A DNA stretch of 34,086 bases from an uncultured Bacteroidota bacterium (GCA_903821465.1 CAIJLK010000172.1:1-34086), one strand, 5' to 3'; positions 17,425-26,623 are shown, counted from the first letter of the stretch. Numbers and translations are program-made. Notes: generated by a model not told the origin, from the sequence alone.

Positions 17425-17484
17425 TGTATTACTTTAATTATGAAATAAAAGGAAAGCGGCTAGGATAGCCTAGAATAGTAAGTA

Positions 17485-18012
17485 TCAGCACCGAGGAGGG
17501 GGCGACTGAATAGCTAAAAACGAGTAAGATAAAGTAGCTGAAAAAGAATGATTAGGAAGATTATTTCTTTTAATTTCTAAATTATAATTGTCTTGTTTTT
17601 GAAGGTAAAAAACAGAAAAAAACTTAACACTATTCTGATTAGATCTTGAAGAATTGTTCTTATTTAATTTATGTATCTCATTCAAATGGTTCTCCAATTG
17701 GTTCTCATTAGCATCCTTTAAACAAACAATTTCAAGCTTCCCCGCTTTTTTTTCGACACTAACTACATCATATAAATCTTGACGATACCTAAACTCTTCA
17801 TTTTCTGTTTCCCAGGTGAAATCGGGATCGGTGATCTTGTTCTGAGCTACTGTAAATACTAGTAGATTCCCAAATTTGGAAGAATGATTTTCCTTTAAAT
17901 AGGCTTTCATTTCGGTTTTAAGGCCTTGCTGATAATAGATATACAATAAATGGTATCCACCAATGTAGACCAATAAACAGAATAATAATATGAAACTGAC
18001 AGTTTTTCTCAC
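17485..18012 (-). CDS. Small membrane-anchored protein heading the heme-type uptake operon, unknown function
   Basis: With the GTG at 18010-18012 the product is 175 residues and starts MRKTVSFILLF, a proper membrane anchor (hydrophobic to about residue 26). A TTG ten codons upstream is possible but makes a less regular N-terminus. The rest looks extracytoplasmic: a charged helix (GLKTEMKAYLKENH), a beta-rich middle with DFTWETENEEFRYRQDLYDVVSVEKK and EIVCLKDANENQLE, a polar linker, and a C-terminus ending in QSPPPRC. I recall similar uncharacterised one-helix proteins (FEW-EFRY-YDVV pattern plus a Cys strand) in Bacteroidota, but have no family name. It ends 60 bases before the receptor gene, on the same strand. 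A role in assembly, sensing or TonB coupling for that receptor is inference only. Confidence 0.7.
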   Translation of the reverse strand: MRKTVSFILLFCLLVYIGGYHLLYIYYQQGLKTEMKAYLKENHSSKFGNLLVFTVAQNKITDPDFTWETENEEFRYRQDLYDVVSVEKKAGKLEIVCLKDANENQLENHLNEIHKLNKNNSSRSNQNSVKFFSVFYLQKQDNYNLEIKRNNLPNHSFSATLSYSFLAIQSPPPRC

Positions 18013-18071
18013 AAGTATATAGGCAAAATAAAACAAAATCAAGTAAACCTACACACATAATTGATGAGCGT

Positions 18072-19118
18072 TTACAAACCATTCATTTCATCGAGCCTAG
18101 GCCTTAATCTTTGTTTACTCTTATTAAATATTTTTTGTCCATTTTCTTGGCCTTGCCTCAACGCTTTCTGACGTTCTTCAGGCATATGAATCGTGTCTTT
18201 GCAATCCTGAGAACAACAGCCATCCATTTTTTCAGCACATTCCTTACACTGAATAAATAAGAGGTGACAACCATCATTTAAACAGTTGGTATGGGTATCG
18301 CAGGGCTGACCACATTGGTGGCATTTTGCAATGATGTCTTCAGTTATCCGCTCCCCTAATCGATTATCAAATACAAAATTCTTTCCTATGAATTTTGTAT
18401 CCAATTCCATTTCTTTTGCCTGACGCGCATAATTGATGATTCCTCCCTCTAAATGGAATACATTTTTAAACCCTTTATGCAACATATACGCACTGGCTTT
18501 TTCACATCGAATTCCGCCAGTACAATACATAATAATATTTTTTTCTTCCTTACCCTTCATCATATCCACAGCCATCGGTAATTGATCTCTAAAAGTATCT
18601 GATGGCACTTCAATGGCATTCTCAAAATGACCTACTTCGTATTCATAATGATTCCGCATATCAATCACAATAGTATCATGCTGCTTTAACAGATTATTCA
18701 TCTGTGAAGCATTTACATATTTGCCTTTGTTTTCCATGCTAAATGATGGGTCATCAATACCATCTGCAACAATTTTTTCACGCACTTTTATTTTTAAAAC
18801 CCAAAAACTTTTTCCGTCATCATCTACAGCTATATTCAATCTCAACCCATTTAAAGATTCAATTGAATAAAGAAAAGATTTAAATGTTTCAAAGTTGGTA
18901 GATGGTAGACTTATCTGCGCGTTGATTCCTTCTTTTGCAATATAGATACGACCAAATACTTTTAACCCATTGAGTTGTTTGTAGAGGAAGTCTCTAAATT
19001 CTTGTGGATTCTGAATGTGGAAATAGGCATAGAAACTAATGGTGGTGCGATAATCTTTTTCCTGCATCAGGAGTTGTTTCAATTCTTCGTTTGAAACACG
19101 ATTGTGTAATACGGACAT
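18072..19118 (-). CDS. trhO: tRNA uridine(34) 5-hydroxylase TrhO (rhodanese-related, YceA family)
   Basis: Catalyses oxygen-dependent hydroxylation of U34 in tRNA, the first step toward 5-methoxyuridine or carboxymethoxyuridine derivatives (known for the YceA/TrhO family). With the ATG at 19116-19118 it is 348 residues; a TTG three codons upstream is the alternative. It has the N-terminal acylphosphatase-like domain (about 25-120, with [15 protein letters not shown]), a rhodanese domain (about 130-230) with catalytic C199 in [11 protein letters not shown], and a C-terminal Cys-rich tail ([24 protein letters not shown]) that probably binds zinc. It has a perfect -7 box about 85 bases upstream and reads toward the heme operon, with a 59-base gap, so some read-through is possible. 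Confidence 0.92.
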   Translation of the reverse strand: MSVLHNRVSNEELKQLLMQEKDYRTTISFYAYFHIQNPQEFRDFLYKQLNGLKVFGRIYIAKEGINAQISLPSTNFETFKSFLYSIESLNGLRLNIAVDDDGKSFWVLKIKVREKIVADGIDDPSFSMENKGKYVNASQMNNLLKQHDTIVIDMRNHYEYEVGHFENAIEVPSDTFRDQLPMAVDMMKGKEEKNIIMYCTGGIRCEKASAYMLHKGFKNVFHLEGGIINYARQAKEMELDTKFIGKNFVFDNRLGERITEDIIAKCHQCGQPCDTHTNCLNDGCHLLFIQCKECAEKMDGCCSQDCKDTIHMPEERQKALRQGQENGQKIFNKSKQRLRPRLDEMNGL

Positions 19119-19202
19119 GCGCTTCAATTTTAGACATCCTTTCTTAAGAATGTTCCATGATCAATAATAGGAGCTACTTGCAGGGTAGCCAAAATTTCTG
19201 AA

Positions 19203-19210
19203 CAAAGATA
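19203..19210 (-). promoter_or_regulatory. Candidate -7 promoter box of trhO
   Basis: TATCTTTG on the minus strand matches TAnnTTTG perfectly, about 85 bases before the trhO ATG. The -33 box is not convincing. The leader it implies contains the 10-base palindrome TTCTTAAGAA at 19141-19150 and a weak hairpin (GGCTAC/GTAGCT). Confidence 0.4.
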
Positions 19211-19241
19211 CCAATTTATTAAAATCTAAGAAAAACACAAT

Positions 19242-21701
19242 TTACCTACGCCCATTTGTAATAATTGGCACCGAAAGCCTAAACCCACTTGGCCTTCCCC
19301 CATTTTGTTCAAACCCTTGCACGAAATCAAATCGGAAGATCTTAAAAATGTTTTCAATCCCAAAATACGCTTCGTAATAATGGGTATTGGGCTGTATGTA
19401 TAATGCAGAGCCTCCAGTTACAAAAAATAAATTGAGGCTTCTAAAACCTGGGATTTTATTTGAGATCAACCCATTTAAATGATATTCGATATGTGCACTA
19501 ACATTCAGTTTGGAGGTGTTGCTATATTGATAATAAGAAGGCAATTGAAAGCTACTTAAATAGGGCGTAGCCAGAATGATTTGGTTTCCTTGCACATGCT
19601 GGTAATCAGGTATAAATACTTTATCAGTATTTAAGAATCCACCAACACCGAACGCATAATTGAGCTTGCCCCCCAATTTCATATTTAAATTATCAGTAAT
19701 TCCGAAATGCCATTTTGAGTAGGAAACATCGCTTCCAAATAATCCATTAAGGCCCTGCGTAAAAGAAGCTCTGAAAGTTGGAAATTTAGAGCCAATACTA
19801 ATTTTTTGATCTGGCAGCTCGATATAATTAGATCCTGGTTTCCAAGTTGCATGTATTGTTAATATGCTTGCTTTGTTAGCAACCATATTGGTCTGTGTAA
19901 TTTCTGTTGGATAGTTCGGTGTGAAACTTCGATTGGGATAATCTTTCCAACTGGTCATATCAGCCAAATTCTCTAAGGGCTTTCTATTTTGAAACTGAAA
20001 TTCGGCTCCTACCGTAAATCCATTTCCAATACCTGTATTGTAGGCTATTTTGAAAAAGTCTGCTTCATATATTTTCAGGTAGTTATACTCTTGCCTCAAG
20101 GTTGTGAGCGTATTAAGTATGGGCAAAATGGGTGGATCGTTATTGAATTGGACCACTTTAGCACCACCTGAAATAGAGAATGACTTTAAATACTTTTTCC
20201 CATAATTGTAATTAATAGAAAGGCTAGGATTGAAATGTTCATTTGCCAATCCATAACGGATATCAGGAATGATTGAAAGCGAATTTCTTCCTATAAAATT
20301 TTTGGTATAGGAAGGTGCAAAATCTATCACTCCACCTTCAACTGTATTATAGAAAAAACTTGTTAGCACTGGAGGAAAGTTATAATAGGTTTTTTTCTTC
20401 TGCACACTGATCGAATTACCAGTTACCAAAAAGCCCATCAGTGTAAACTTATTTCTTCGCTTATCCAATGAATCTAGATAATGAGGATTCTTTCTTTCTT
20501 CTTCTAAACTATCTAATTTCCGATACGTTTTTTTCTCTTCTATGACTAATGGGATTGGCCGAATACTATCCCAATATGCCATCGTCTTCTTATTGGCACT
20601 ATCTTCAAATTTTAAAATTGTATGATCGAAGAATTTCTTTTTGAATGAGGGATTTAAGTTGAATTTATCATACACCTGCAAAAAGTTGCCCCAAAAATCA
20701 AAGCCAAAAATCTTTCCAGAAGGGTACAATACTTGGCTTTTAATAACCCACACATTGCGTGATGCTGGAACATACAATTGTTCTAATACTAAAGTATCAA
20801 TCAATTGCATGGCTTGTTCTTTCAGCAGTTTTAATTGAACACTTTGTATACGCCATTCATCTTCCACTATATTGATATAACCTGAAAAAGCAGGTTCATA
20901 TTTTCTTTTGGGTATGACTTTAATCCTACTAACTTCTCTTCCATTTTCAAAGAAAGTTCCTTCAAATTTATATTTATAGAAATAAAGTGCGTTGTTGGCA
21001 ATGGGAGAAACAAATCCACGTGGGTTCAATCCCCTTCCAAAAGATACATTGTTCTCGTATAAAGAAATAATTTGGGGATTAGCAAAACCGAAGCCATCAC
21101 TTTGCCCACCCACTTTAGAGGAGATTACCTCTATTTTTTTTGAACTAGGTTCTTCAACAGAATAATTAACGATCGACTCAGAAAGAAAAATGGATTTGCG
21201 TTTGCTGGTATCCCCATCTTCAAAGTCAACCGCTTTACCCATAAATTTCTTAGGATAATCTCGCAACTGCAATTGTCCCTTTAAATACACTTCACATTGA
21301 AATTTTTTAATTTCTTTTAGGTGTTCCTCCCTCTTTTCAATTGCTTTTCGAATGATGGCATAAGCTGGGTCTTCTCCCCCAGATACAACAACCACTTCTT
21401 TCAAATTATATTGTTGAACTGCTAATTCAAAATCGATCACTAGAGAGGCATTATTTACTTTGATACTTTTCTCTACTGATTGATGGCCGACATGCTGCAC
21501 TACTAAAATATGATTCCCGCTTTCGATCTCTAATGAATAAAAACCCTTTGCATTTGCTGTAGTGCCCTTTGTTGTACCTTTTATTAATACAGATGCAAAT
21601 GCAATAGCATTGCCTGATTTATCTTTTATCAAACCAGAAATCGTTGCTGCTCTTGCTTGAACAACTAGAAGAACCAATAAAAATGCTAGGAGCTTTCGCA
21701 T
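19242..21701 (-). CDS. DUF5686 outer-membrane family protein with carboxypeptidase-regulatory-like domain
   Basis: With the ATG at 21699-21701 the protein is 819 residues and starts with a clean signal peptide (MRKLLAFLLVLLVVQARA). A longer frame continues upstream into the 115-aa gene, but its extra 32 residues precede the signal peptide and overlap that gene, so it is rejected. Residues about 20-105 are a carboxypeptidase-regulatory-like domain (ISGLIKDKSGNAIAFASVLI, GFYSLEI). The DUF5686 region begins with EDPAYAIIRKAIEKR and continues through many beta-strand-like segments that probably form an outer-membrane barrel. Function is unknown; the family is widespread in Bacteroidota. It lies 8 bases downstream of the 115-aa membrane protein gene and probably shares its operon. 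Confidence 0.88.
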   Translation of the reverse strand: MRKLLAFLLVLLVVQARAATISGLIKDKSGNAIAFASVLIKGTTKGTTANAKGFYSLEIESGNHILVVQHVGHQSVEKSIKVNNASLVIDFELAVQQYNLKEVVVVSGGEDPAYAIIRKAIEKREEHLKEIKKFQCEVYLKGQLQLRDYPKKFMGKAVDFEDGDTSKRKSIFLSESIVNYSVEEPSSKKIEVISSKVGGQSDGFGFANPQIISLYENNVSFGRGLNPRGFVSPIANNALYFYKYKFEGTFFENGREVSRIKVIPKRKYEPAFSGYINIVEDEWRIQSVQLKLLKEQAMQLIDTLVLEQLYVPASRNVWVIKSQVLYPSGKIFGFDFWGNFLQVYDKFNLNPSFKKKFFDHTILKFEDSANKKTMAYWDSIRPIPLVIEEKKTYRKLDSLEEERKNPHYLDSLDKRRNKFTLMGFLVTGNSISVQKKKTYYNFPPVLTSFFYNTVEGGVIDFAPSYTKNFIGRNSLSIIPDIRYGLANEHFNPSLSINYNYGKKYLKSFSISGGAKVVQFNNDPPILPILNTLTTLRQEYNYLKIYEADFFKIAYNTGIGNGFTVGAEFQFQNRKPLENLADMTSWKDYPNRSFTPNYPTEITQTNMVANKASILTIHATWKPGSNYIELPDQKISIGSKFPTFRASFTQGLNGLFGSDVSYSKWHFGITDNLNMKLGGKLNYAFGVGGFLNTDKVFIPDYQHVQGNQIILATPYLSSFQLPSYYQYSNTSKLNVSAHIEYHLNGLISNKIPGFRSLNLFFVTGGSALYIQPNTHYYEAYFGIENIFKIFRFDFVQGFEQNGGRPSGFRLSVPIITNGRR

Positions 21702-21709
21702 AGAAACAA

Positions 21710-22057
21710 CTATTTTTTTCTGGCAGTACTCCCTGCTACAGAAGATAGTCCACTTACCAAGCCTCCAATGAATCCAGTAACTAAAATCAGGATCCAATAA
21801 GATCCGCCAAGTGGCAATATTCTAGCCACTTTCATAGATAGAATATGATCATTAGCTTGATCTTTTAAAATAGCTAAAACAGCCCATAATAGAAACAAGC
21901 CTAGAAAACCTGAAAGGAAAGCGCGGCCAGCTTTTTGGTGAATACCCATTGCAACTAAGAAAGAAGTAATTACAAACGACCACCAAGGCAATATGGTAAA
22001 GAGGCCGATCGCAAATGCTAGAAACGCAGTTAGAAAAATGGCAGTTATAAATTTCAT
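21710..22057 (-). CDS. Small integral membrane protein of unknown function
   Basis: This 115-residue protein has an ATG start at 22055-22057. It is nearly all hydrophobic, with likely helices at about 3-20, 24-41, 47-64 and 85-108 and a basic C-terminus (STARKK). The glycine-rich last helix (GFIGGLVSGLSSVAG) and the WW near residue 25 are notable. I do not recognise a family. It is tightly packed between the acylase gene (10-base gap upstream) and the DUF5686 gene (8-base gap downstream), so it is very probably a real cotranscribed gene. Confidence 0.7.
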   Translation of the reverse strand: MKFITAIFLTAFLAFAIGLFTILPWWSFVITSFLVAMGIHQKAGRAFLSGFLGLFLLWAVLAILKDQANDHILSMKVARILPLGGSYWILILVTGFIGGLVSGLSSVAGSTARKK

Positions 22058-22067
22058 GAGTTAGTTT

Positions 22068-24533
22068 TTATCCGTTTGTAAATGTCATATGCCATTTCAT
22101 CTTTTCATTTTTTGCGGCATTTTCTTTTGACAGAAATAATAATTTAAAATACTTACCTGCGGCCCAGCTATCAATAAAATTATCGTAAAATTTTGAACCG
22201 GGATTACCACTTTGGCCACCTGGATAAACGCCATATGCATCCGTTTCATCTGTCATTTGAACAATCATCCGCCAACTTGGTCCATGTGTAGAAGTTGTAG
22301 CATTTACACAGTTTCGCCCCCCACCAATTGGAATATGCAACTTACTCAACGCAGGCAATTGCAAAAGGTGGTTAACTCTAGTATCTTTTATTAAACCCCA
22401 ATCTAATTTTCTTTCCTTTTCTAATTGTTCTAAATACACAGAAGCTATTTTAACTGCTTCCATTACATCATCCTGTACCGTTTCTATTTTATTGGGGGTA
22501 TTGATATTATCAGCAAAACGATAGCTATTGTTTTTCAAAAGATTATCCAAAAGCGTAGAAGATTCAGGCCAAGGCATTGAGCTCTTTGCCTTCTGAAAAT
22601 CGTCTTTCCAAACAACCTGCTCCAAACTATCCCAGATAGCGTTAAATACAGTGGCCCCCTGCGCAGTAATTTCATTTCTAAAATTCCATTCGCGAAGAAT
22701 ATTTACATATTTTTTTTCTGAACTGCTCAATTTAGCATCATCAATATTTTTCAACAACACGGGTCTTGCCATTTCGGCAAACACATCATAGTTTTCGTTT
22801 TGCAAATATTGCATATCCACAGTTGTAATATCATTCATCGCAGCCAATCTTCTATTGATCATGATACCACGATAAATAGGAAAATTACGGGCTGTTCCTA
22901 AATAATAGGGATAGGTTGAATCCACCGATTTCTGATTTGCACTGCTAACAAATCCTCTTTCCGGATCTACGATCATTGGATTCTCAGATTCTGGAATCAT
23001 TCCCTGCCATTGATAACTACTATCCTCACCCGGCATGATAAAATCACCCTGCCTATTCCATCTAGCTACAAAACTTCCCTGTTGTTTAATGGCAATAGTT
23101 CCTGATTTTGATGCAAAAGCAAAATTCTGACCTGGACAACTCCAATCTGCAATAGCTTTTTTATACTCCTCCAAATTCTTTGCACGATTTAATTTGTAAA
23201 AAGTTTTTAACCCTGTGCCAGCCTGATTAGCTGTCCATTTTACCGCCAACATTTTAGGATGAGCACTATCACTTTTATAATGCTGATCATACATCACTGG
23301 ACCCAATTCGGTAATGGCTATATATTCATTCACATCTGGATGACCTTTTACTTTAATTGTTTCCAATCTAAGATCTGCTTTCTTCCATTCGCCATTATAC
23401 CAATATTCTTGCATGCTTGTGTCTTTGAACTTCATTTCATAATAGTCAAGTACATCTCTTCCTGCATTAGTAACACCCCAAGCAATGCTATCATTGAATC
23501 CAATTATAACAGCGGGTGAACCTGGAAAACTAGCACCGTAGGTATTATGGGTGGGAGTATTAATTTGTACTTCATACCAAAGTGACGGCAAATTCAAACC
23601 AAGGTGAGGATCGTTACAAAGTATGGGCCTTCCGGAAACTGTTTTCTTACCAGAAACGACCCAGTTATTGCTTCCATTATTTCTATTTGGAGAAAGTGGT
23701 GGCTCAGCAGAACTTGTTGTAGATGTTTTATTCAGGTAGGCAGCATCGATTCCTTTTGGAGCAACAGGCACAATGGATGGCTTTGTAAATAAGGTTCCTT
23801 TCGGAATTATCGGGTCTAAAGAATCTTGTACATTCGGAAACAATTCATTGAACTGATCGTAACCCAAATAGTCTTTTGCGTTCGACATTTTCAAGTCCGA
23901 TTTAGCACCACTACCTGTAAGATCGTAAGACATGTACATTAAAAACAAATAAGTCTTTAAAGGTGTCCATGGTTCAGGTTTATAGTCCAACAATTTATAT
24001 TCAAAAGGAATTTGATCGGGCTTCAATGATTTAATATACGCATTAACTCCTTCAGCATAAGCATCAACTGTAGCTTGCATTTCATGGTCCTTATCCATTC
24101 TTTGCATAGTTTGTTCTGCCCCGTACACCATCCCTAATCTCCTAAAAAACTTATCTGTACCAAGTCGATCTGGTCCCACAATTTCACTTAGTCTTCCTGC
24201 AGCCACATAGGTTTGAAATTCCATTTGCCATAATCTAAATTTGGCATGTATATATCCTTGTACATAATACGCATCCAGATCGGTTTGAGCATAAATATGC
24301 GGCACCAAACGCTCATCAATAAACACATCGGCCTTGCCTTTTAACCCTTCCAATTTAACCTCTCCAGAAAAAGAAGTATTAGAAGCTTCTGCATTTTGCC
24401 AGAATCCTTGTTGTGGAGATAAAAAATAGCCTAGCCTTGGTGTTTTAGTATTTCCAACTGGCAATGCTGTGTTCAATGCAAAAACCAATCCTGCTGTAGC
24501 AACAGAAGAAATTAAAAATGGAATTATTCTCAT
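22068..24533 (-). CDS. Penicillin acylase family protein (Ntn hydrolase)
   Basis: Secreted or envelope amidohydrolase of the penicillin/acyl-homoserine-lactone acylase family, 821 residues, with a hydrophobic N-terminal segment (about 3-24). The precursor should cleave itself before the nucleophile Ser288 in NNGSNNWVVSG, giving an alpha chain of roughly 260 residues and a beta chain of about 534. Other family pieces are VFIDERLVPHIYA, GYIHAKFRLWQME, NDPHLGLNLPSLWYEV, PGSPAVIIGFNDSIAWGVTNAGRD and, near the end, GPSWRMIVQM and GGQSGNPGSKFYDN. The natural substrate cannot be read from sequence; candidates are N-acyl amides, lactones or peptides. It lies 27 bases downstream of the helicase gene and 10 bases before the small membrane protein. 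Confidence 0.93.
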   Translation of the reverse strand: MRIIPFLISSVATAGLVFALNTALPVGNTKTPRLGYFLSPQQGFWQNAEASNTSFSGEVKLEGLKGKADVFIDERLVPHIYAQTDLDAYYVQGYIHAKFRLWQMEFQTYVAAGRLSEIVGPDRLGTDKFFRRLGMVYGAEQTMQRMDKDHEMQATVDAYAEGVNAYIKSLKPDQIPFEYKLLDYKPEPWTPLKTYLFLMYMSYDLTGSGAKSDLKMSNAKDYLGYDQFNELFPNVQDSLDPIIPKGTLFTKPSIVPVAPKGIDAAYLNKTSTTSSAEPPLSPNRNNGSNNWVVSGKKTVSGRPILCNDPHLGLNLPSLWYEVQINTPTHNTYGASFPGSPAVIIGFNDSIAWGVTNAGRDVLDYYEMKFKDTSMQEYWYNGEWKKADLRLETIKVKGHPDVNEYIAITELGPVMYDQHYKSDSAHPKMLAVKWTANQAGTGLKTFYKLNRAKNLEEYKKAIADWSCPGQNFAFASKSGTIAIKQQGSFVARWNRQGDFIMPGEDSSYQWQGMIPESENPMIVDPERGFVSSANQKSVDSTYPYYLGTARNFPIYRGIMINRRLAAMNDITTVDMQYLQNENYDVFAEMARPVLLKNIDDAKLSSSEKKYVNILREWNFRNEITAQGATVFNAIWDSLEQVVWKDDFQKAKSSMPWPESSTLLDNLLKNNSYRFADNINTPNKIETVQDDVMEAVKIASVYLEQLEKERKLDWGLIKDTRVNHLLQLPALSKLHIPIGGGRNCVNATTSTHGPSWRMIVQMTDETDAYGVYPGGQSGNPGSKFYDNFIDSWAAGKYFKLLFLSKENAAKNEKMKWHMTFTNG

Positions 24534-24560
24534 TGCGTGTCAATTATGTTTTAAAAGTAA

Positions 24561-25886
24561 CTATTTCGCAATTACGATTTTGTATTTTGTTCCTTTAATT
24601 TTCTCGTCTTTTACCAAGTCCAGCATAGCATTAGCCTTATTCTTTTTAACTGCCACAAAAGAATTAAAATCTTTCACTACAATTAGTCCAATATCCTCCT
24701 TCTGCAACTTTCCTTTCTGAGCTAAGAAACCAACAATATCTACTTTATTTAACTTGTCCTTTTTGCCCCCATTAATATAAATGGTTGTGAATACAGCTGG
24801 TTTAGGTGGTTTTTGATTTACAGGAATCTCTAATGGTTCTAAATGCTGTTGAATATATTTAGGCATCAGCTCTTCACGATGCATTAATATATACGCTGTT
24901 CCAGTAGCATTCATGCGAGCTGTTCTTCCATTTCGATGAGTAAACTCTGCATATGTGGAGGGTAAGTGATAGTGTACAATATGTTTGATCTCAGGAATGT
25001 CTAATCCTCTTGCGGCTAAATCTGTCGCAACCAAGAACAAAATAGAACCGTTTCTAAGTTGGATCAGTGTTTGTTCGCGCTGCATCTGTTCCATCCCCCC
25101 ATGAAATGCAGCATTTTGGATACCTTTTTCTTTTAATAGCAAAGATGTTCGTTCAACAGCATCACGGTGATTACAGAAAATAATAGTCGGTTCTGAACCA
25201 ATATAACAAAGTAATTGTGCAAGTCGCTCTGCTTTGTCCTTACTATCCGAAACCACTAATTGCACACTTAGTTGTTCATTCTCATCTACATTTTCTAGGT
25301 AGTCAATTACAAACAAATTTTGTACTCCTGCAAATTCTGGTACGGGAATGGCAGCAGTTGCAGACACCAATATTCTTTTAGTTAATCTTGGAATGGAGCC
25401 AATCACAAAACTCATTTCTTCTTCAAAGCCAAGGGCCAAAGATTTATCAAACTCATCCAATACCAAAGTGCGAATGCCATCCAAAACAAAAGTCTCTCTA
25501 CGAATATGATCGGCAATTCTTCCGGGAGTACCAATAAGTAAGGCAGGTGCTTCTACTAAATTTTGAATTTCGGTCTGCATATCATGTCCACCATAGCAAC
25601 AGCTAACTTTAAGGCCGGTTGACATATTTTTCCAAACCTGTTCGATCTGTATGGCAAGTTCTCTAGAAGGAGTTAGTATTAAACATTGCACCCTATTGCT
25701 ATCTTCTTGCATTAATTCTAGCACAGCCAGCAAAAAAGCAAGTGTTTTACCTGAACCGGTAGGGGAAAGTAAGAGGGAATCGCGATGCCTCAAAAAATTG
25801 GGATAGGCATCTTTTTGCATTTCATTCAGTGAGTTGATGGACAAATTCTGCAACAACTCAGCTATCTTTTTATCATTCAATTGCAT
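24561..25886 (-). CDS. DEAD-box ATP-dependent RNA helicase, DbpA-like
   Basis: RNA helicase of 441 residues from the ATG at 25884-25886; a 42-residue upstream extension has no helicase similarity and overlaps the promoter region, so it is rejected. Motifs: Q24, motif I SPTGSGKT (41-48), Ia TPSREL (72-77), TPGR (120-123), motif II DEFD (144-147) in place of DEAD, SAT (175-177), ATDLAARGLDIPE and HRNGRTAR. The last 75 or so residues form a DbpA-type RNA-binding domain (TTIYINGGKKDKLNKVDIVG, VVKDFNSFVAVKK). Known DbpA acts on 23S rRNA hairpin 92 during large-subunit assembly; the same role here is inferred. A TATCTTTG -7 box sits three bases before the ATG. Confidence 0.92.
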   Translation of the reverse strand: MQLNDKKIAELLQNLSINSLNEMQKDAYPNFLRHRDSLLLSPTGSGKTLAFLLAVLELMQEDSNRVQCLILTPSRELAIQIEQVWKNMSTGLKVSCCYGGHDMQTEIQNLVEAPALLIGTPGRIADHIRRETFVLDGIRTLVLDEFDKSLALGFEEEMSFVIGSIPRLTKRILVSATAAIPVPEFAGVQNLFVIDYLENVDENEQLSVQLVVSDSKDKAERLAQLLCYIGSEPTIIFCNHRDAVERTSLLLKEKGIQNAAFHGGMEQMQREQTLIQLRNGSILFLVATDLAARGLDIPEIKHIVHYHLPSTYAEFTHRNGRTARMNATGTAYILMHREELMPKYIQQHLEPLEIPVNQKPPKPAVFTTIYINGGKKDKLNKVDIVGFLAQKGKLQKEDIGLIVVKDFNSFVAVKKNKANAMLDLVKDEKIKGTKYKIVIAK

Positions 25887-25889
25887 GCT

Positions 25890-25897
25890 CAAAGATA
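25890..25897 (-). promoter_or_regulatory. Candidate -7 promoter box of the DbpA-like helicase gene
   Basis: TATCTTTG on the minus strand is a perfect TAnnTTTG match, separated from the ATG by AGC only. A TSS at the usual distance would lie at the start codon. No TTTG -33 box is seen. Confidence 0.4.
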
Positions 25898-26010
25898 CTA
25901 TTAAGTTCCCGCTTTGTTTGTAGCAGCGCAATTCTAACCTAATTTGATGAGGTAGAAAGACAGAACTGTTGGATATTTGCAGCCTATTTTGAATTCGACA
26001 ATCTTTGAAC

Positions 26011-26619
26011 ATGGAATTTTCTATACATACTAAGAATATACTGGGACTTCAATTGCCGACCGACCCACGTTGGGTAAATTTGGCGGAAATCTCTATTGAA
26101 GCCATATTAACTGATCATGCTTATTGTGAGCAAAAAGCAGCAACCACTTGCATTTCCTATATTCAGCGATACTCGGACTATAGTTTAATGGTAGAGTCTT
26201 TGGCACCAATAGTAACTGAAGAATGGGGGCACTTTAGAATGGTATTACAAGAATTAAAAAAAAGAGGCTTGGAACTGGGTCGTCAGAGAAAGGACGAATA
26301 TGTGAATCGGTTGATTGAATTTCAGCGCAAAGGCGGAAGAATTGAAGACCGTTTTTTAGATCAGATGTTGACAATGGCCCTAGTGGAAGCAAGAAGTTGC
26401 GAGCGATTTAAAAGATTGAGTGAAGGATTAGAGGATGATTACCTGCGCGATTTTTATCGAAAATTCATGGAAAGTGAAGCGGGACATTATACCCTATTCA
26501 TCAATTTAGCGGATCACTATAATGATAAAAAAATAGTTCGTGACAGATGGAAAGAATGGTTAGAATATGAAGCTGGAGTGATGAATGAAATGGCCATTAG
26601 AGGTGATCGAATTCACTAA
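26011..26619 (+). CDS. miaE: tRNA 2-methylthio-N6-isopentenyladenosine(37) hydroxylase MiaE
   Basis: Nonheme diiron enzyme that hydroxylates the isopentenyl group of ms2i6A37 in tRNA. With the ATG at 26011 it is 202 residues (a TTG two codons earlier is possible). The ferritin-like ligand set is complete: E40 (DHAYCE), E71 and H74 (EEWGH), E126 (VEARSCE), E156 and H159 (ESEAGH). It is a lone + strand gene divergent from the helicase. An AATCTTTG element, one base off the -7 consensus, lies three bases before its ATG. Its stop is 4 bases from the stop of the convergent GSCFA gene. No miaA or miaB gene is in the window. Confidence 0.93.
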   Translation: MEFSIHTKNILGLQLPTDPRWVNLAEISIEAILTDHAYCEQKAATTCISYIQRYSDYSLMVESLAPIVTEEWGHFRMVLQELKKRGLELGRQRKDEYVNRLIEFQRKGGRIEDRFLDQMLTMALVEARSCERFKRLSEGLEDDYLRDFYRKFMESEAGHYTLFINLADHYNDKKIVRDRWKEWLEYEAGVMNEMAIRGDRIH

Positions 26620-26623
26620 ACAT

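Noticed and set aside
17425-18071. Cobalamin riboswitch for the receptor/ABC operon
   Set aside because: Only short gaps (60 and 59 bases) exist and I see no B12-box-like GCCACTG sequence. The small GGCTA/TAGCC hairpin in the first gap is too minor to call.
21702-21797. 32-residue N-terminal extension of the DUF5686 protein
   Set aside because: It overlaps the 115-aa gene and sits before a complete signal peptide, which would then be internal.
25887-26012. 42-residue N-terminal extension of the helicase reading frame starting at an ATG at 26010-26012
   Set aside because: No helicase similarity, it crosses a perfect -7 box, and its ATG overlaps the divergent miaE ATG. The internal ATG at 25886 gives a normal N-terminus.
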